DNA of 7,623 nt, taken from Chitinophagales bacterium (GTDB lineage Bacteria > Bacteroidota > Bacteroidia > Chitinophagales > UBA8649). The position numbers and the translations under genes are program-made. Where the stretch lies: assembly GCA_020635995.1 (NCBI GenBank), contig JACJYS010000014.1:1-7623 (forward strand), given 5' to 3'. Of this stretch, positions 6,634-7,623 are shown one piece after another (within the stretch, counting starts at the first letter, position 1; the number at the start of each line of letters is the position of its first letter). Under the pieces are notes generated by a model. It was not told the DNA's origin, ran no database searches, and saw nothing but the letters and a program-made list of their open reading frames with translations.

Positions 6634-6665
6634 TTAGGCATTTTAAATAAGCAATATTATATTTG
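6634..6665 (+). promoter_or_regulatory. Bacteroidota-type promoter of the secreted-protein gene
   Basis: TATATTTG at 6658-6665 matches TAnnTTTG fully. TTAG at 6634-6637, 20 bases upstream, is an imperfect -33 element, which fits a promoter needing an activator. A short inverted repeat, AAGCAA (6649-6654) and TTGCTT (6663-6668), overlaps the -7 box. Transcription would start near 6670-6673. Confidence 0.55.
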
Positions 6666-6786
6666 CTTGAGATCCATAAGCTCCATATGAATGAAAAATA
6701 GCTACCTAAAAAATTCTTTATTATCTAATCTAATTGTTTTAGTTCTATCATTTTGCAAAAAAATAAAAATATTGCAATCAATATTT

Positions 6787-7623
6787 ATGTGTAAAAAGAT
6801 AACAATATTTATATTGTTAATTTTATTTATATTTAATAATGTACTAACTTTTGGGCAATGTACTTATACTAATTCTTTAGCAACCGCTTACAATCAAAAT
6901 AATGGACAAAGAGGTGTAATGTTTGATATTGTGGCTACTAACGCTGTAACCATAAATTGCTTAGATGCCAATTTATATGCAGGGACAACATCAACTTATG
7001 AAATATATTATAAAGTGGGGAGTTTTATAGGTTTTGAAAACACATCTTCTGCATGGACGCTTATTGGTACAGCTACAAATGTTACTTCTTTAGGCACTAA
7101 TATACCCACTTATATACCAATAAACATAAATATTTCTATACCATCAGGGCAAACATATGGATTTTATGTTACTAATACTTCCGGTGGCGGAATTAGCTAC
7201 ACAGATGGCACGCTACCTAACAATAATTTAGCAAATGATCCTAATATTACTATAGAGGGGGGAGTAGGTAAATCATATCCATTTGGATTAACTTTTAGCT
7301 ATAGATATTTTAATGGTACCATTCATTATAGCGTTTGTATGCCTGTAACAGCCTCCATTATAGACACTGCCAACTGTGATAGTGTAAACATTTCGGGAAC
7401 TTGGTACACGACTAATCAAACCGTGAATGATACGATTGTTGGCGGTGCTGCTAACGGTTGCGATTCTATTACACCTTATAATGTGATTATTCTTTTTGGA
7501 GATTCTACGTTTAGTACAGCTACCTCATGCTTACCTGCCGATACAGGTTATCTTACTTCTTCATTTACCAATGTGAATGGTTGCGATTCTACACATACAG
7601 TTTATACTTCGCTCTTAGCTTCG
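6787..7623 (+). CDS. Secreted Cys-rich repeat protein, partial at the right edge
   Basis: The first 279 codons of a larger exported protein; the frame is still open at the window end. From ATG 6787 the start is a good signal peptide: Met-Cys-Lys-Lys, hydrophobic core about 5-18, and likely cleavage before Q24 in TFGQ, a common Bacteroidota pattern. Residues about 25-184 look like one beta-rich domain, bounded by C25 and C184. Then come repeat modules of about 41 residues, each with a Cys-Asp-Ser: C197-D-S, C225-D-S and C266-D-S, with NGCDS in the last two. Such modules occur in very large surface or type IX-secreted proteins of this phylum, usually with a C-terminal sorting domain, which here would be beyond the edge. 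The frame is also open to ATG 6691, which would add 32 residues and suits the promoter position, but 6787 gives the better signal peptide. An adhesive or structural role is inferred. Confidence 0.82.
   Translation, partial: MCKKITIFILLILFIFNNVLTFGQCTYTNSLATAYNQNNGQRGVMFDIVATNAVTINCLDANLYAGTTSTYEIYYKVGSFIGFENTSSAWTLIGTATNVTSLGTNIPTYIPININISIPSGQTYGFYVTNTSGGGISYTDGTLPNNNLANDPNITIEGGVGKSYPFGLTFSYRYFNGTIHYSVCMPVTASIIDTANCDSVNISGTWYTTNQTVNDTIVGGAANGCDSITPYNVIILFGDSTFSTATSCLPADTGYLTSSFTNVNGCDSTHTVYTSLLAS

Larger units (their letters stand above)
6300..6690. other. Long intergenic region between kinase and secreted-protein genes
   Basis: No credible coding frame is present. From left to right it holds a short GT-rich stretch after the kinase stop, GTCATTA-type heptamers, the two intergenic repeat copies, an A/C-rich stretch with phased direct repeats (6565-6614), and a promoter (6634-6665). 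No strong intrinsic terminator is visible after the kinase stop at 6299. Confidence 0.75.

Overview
The window is AT-rich DNA from a member of the Bacteroidota. The support is consistent across the sequence: promoter elements of the Bacteroidota type (TTTG, about 20 bases, then TAnnTTTG), A-rich leaders in place of Shine-Dalgarno sites, a lipoprotein whose Cys is followed by an acidic stretch, a LytTR regulator paired with a LytS-type kinase carrying tetratricopeptide-like repeats, and a secreted protein built from Cys-Asp-Ser repeats. No marker fixes the genus. No RNA gene, transposase or CRISPR array is visible. All genes lie on the + strand.

Left part, 1-3571, metal export. An 88-base palindromic REP/MITE-like element (13-100) precedes a Zn/Cd/Pb-type P1B ATPase with a short His-rich tail containing an isolated CCxxE motif. 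After 100 bases with a promoter and a small hairpin comes a very acidic outer-membrane lipoprotein. Six bases later a cation diffusion facilitator starts at a TTG codon. The ATPase and the facilitator would both move divalent cations out of the cytoplasm. The lipoprotein is co-transcribed with the facilitator, but its job is unknown.

Middle part, 3572-6299, signalling. A well-formed promoter drives a REC-LytTR response regulator, followed by its likely partner, a 618-residue histidine kinase. The kinase has no signal peptide or membrane segment, so it should sense something in the cytoplasm through its helical repeats.

Right part, 6300-7623. A 391-490 base intergenic region holds two diverged copies of a Bacteroidota-type intergenic repeat, then a pair of 8-base direct repeats (ACCATTTA and ACCACTTA) exactly 13 bases apart, then a promoter. 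The repeat pair has the architecture of LytTR-family operators. Downstream begins a secreted, Cys-rich repeat protein that runs off the right edge. The most useful hypothesis from the window is that the adjacent LytTR system directly controls this cell-surface or secreted protein.
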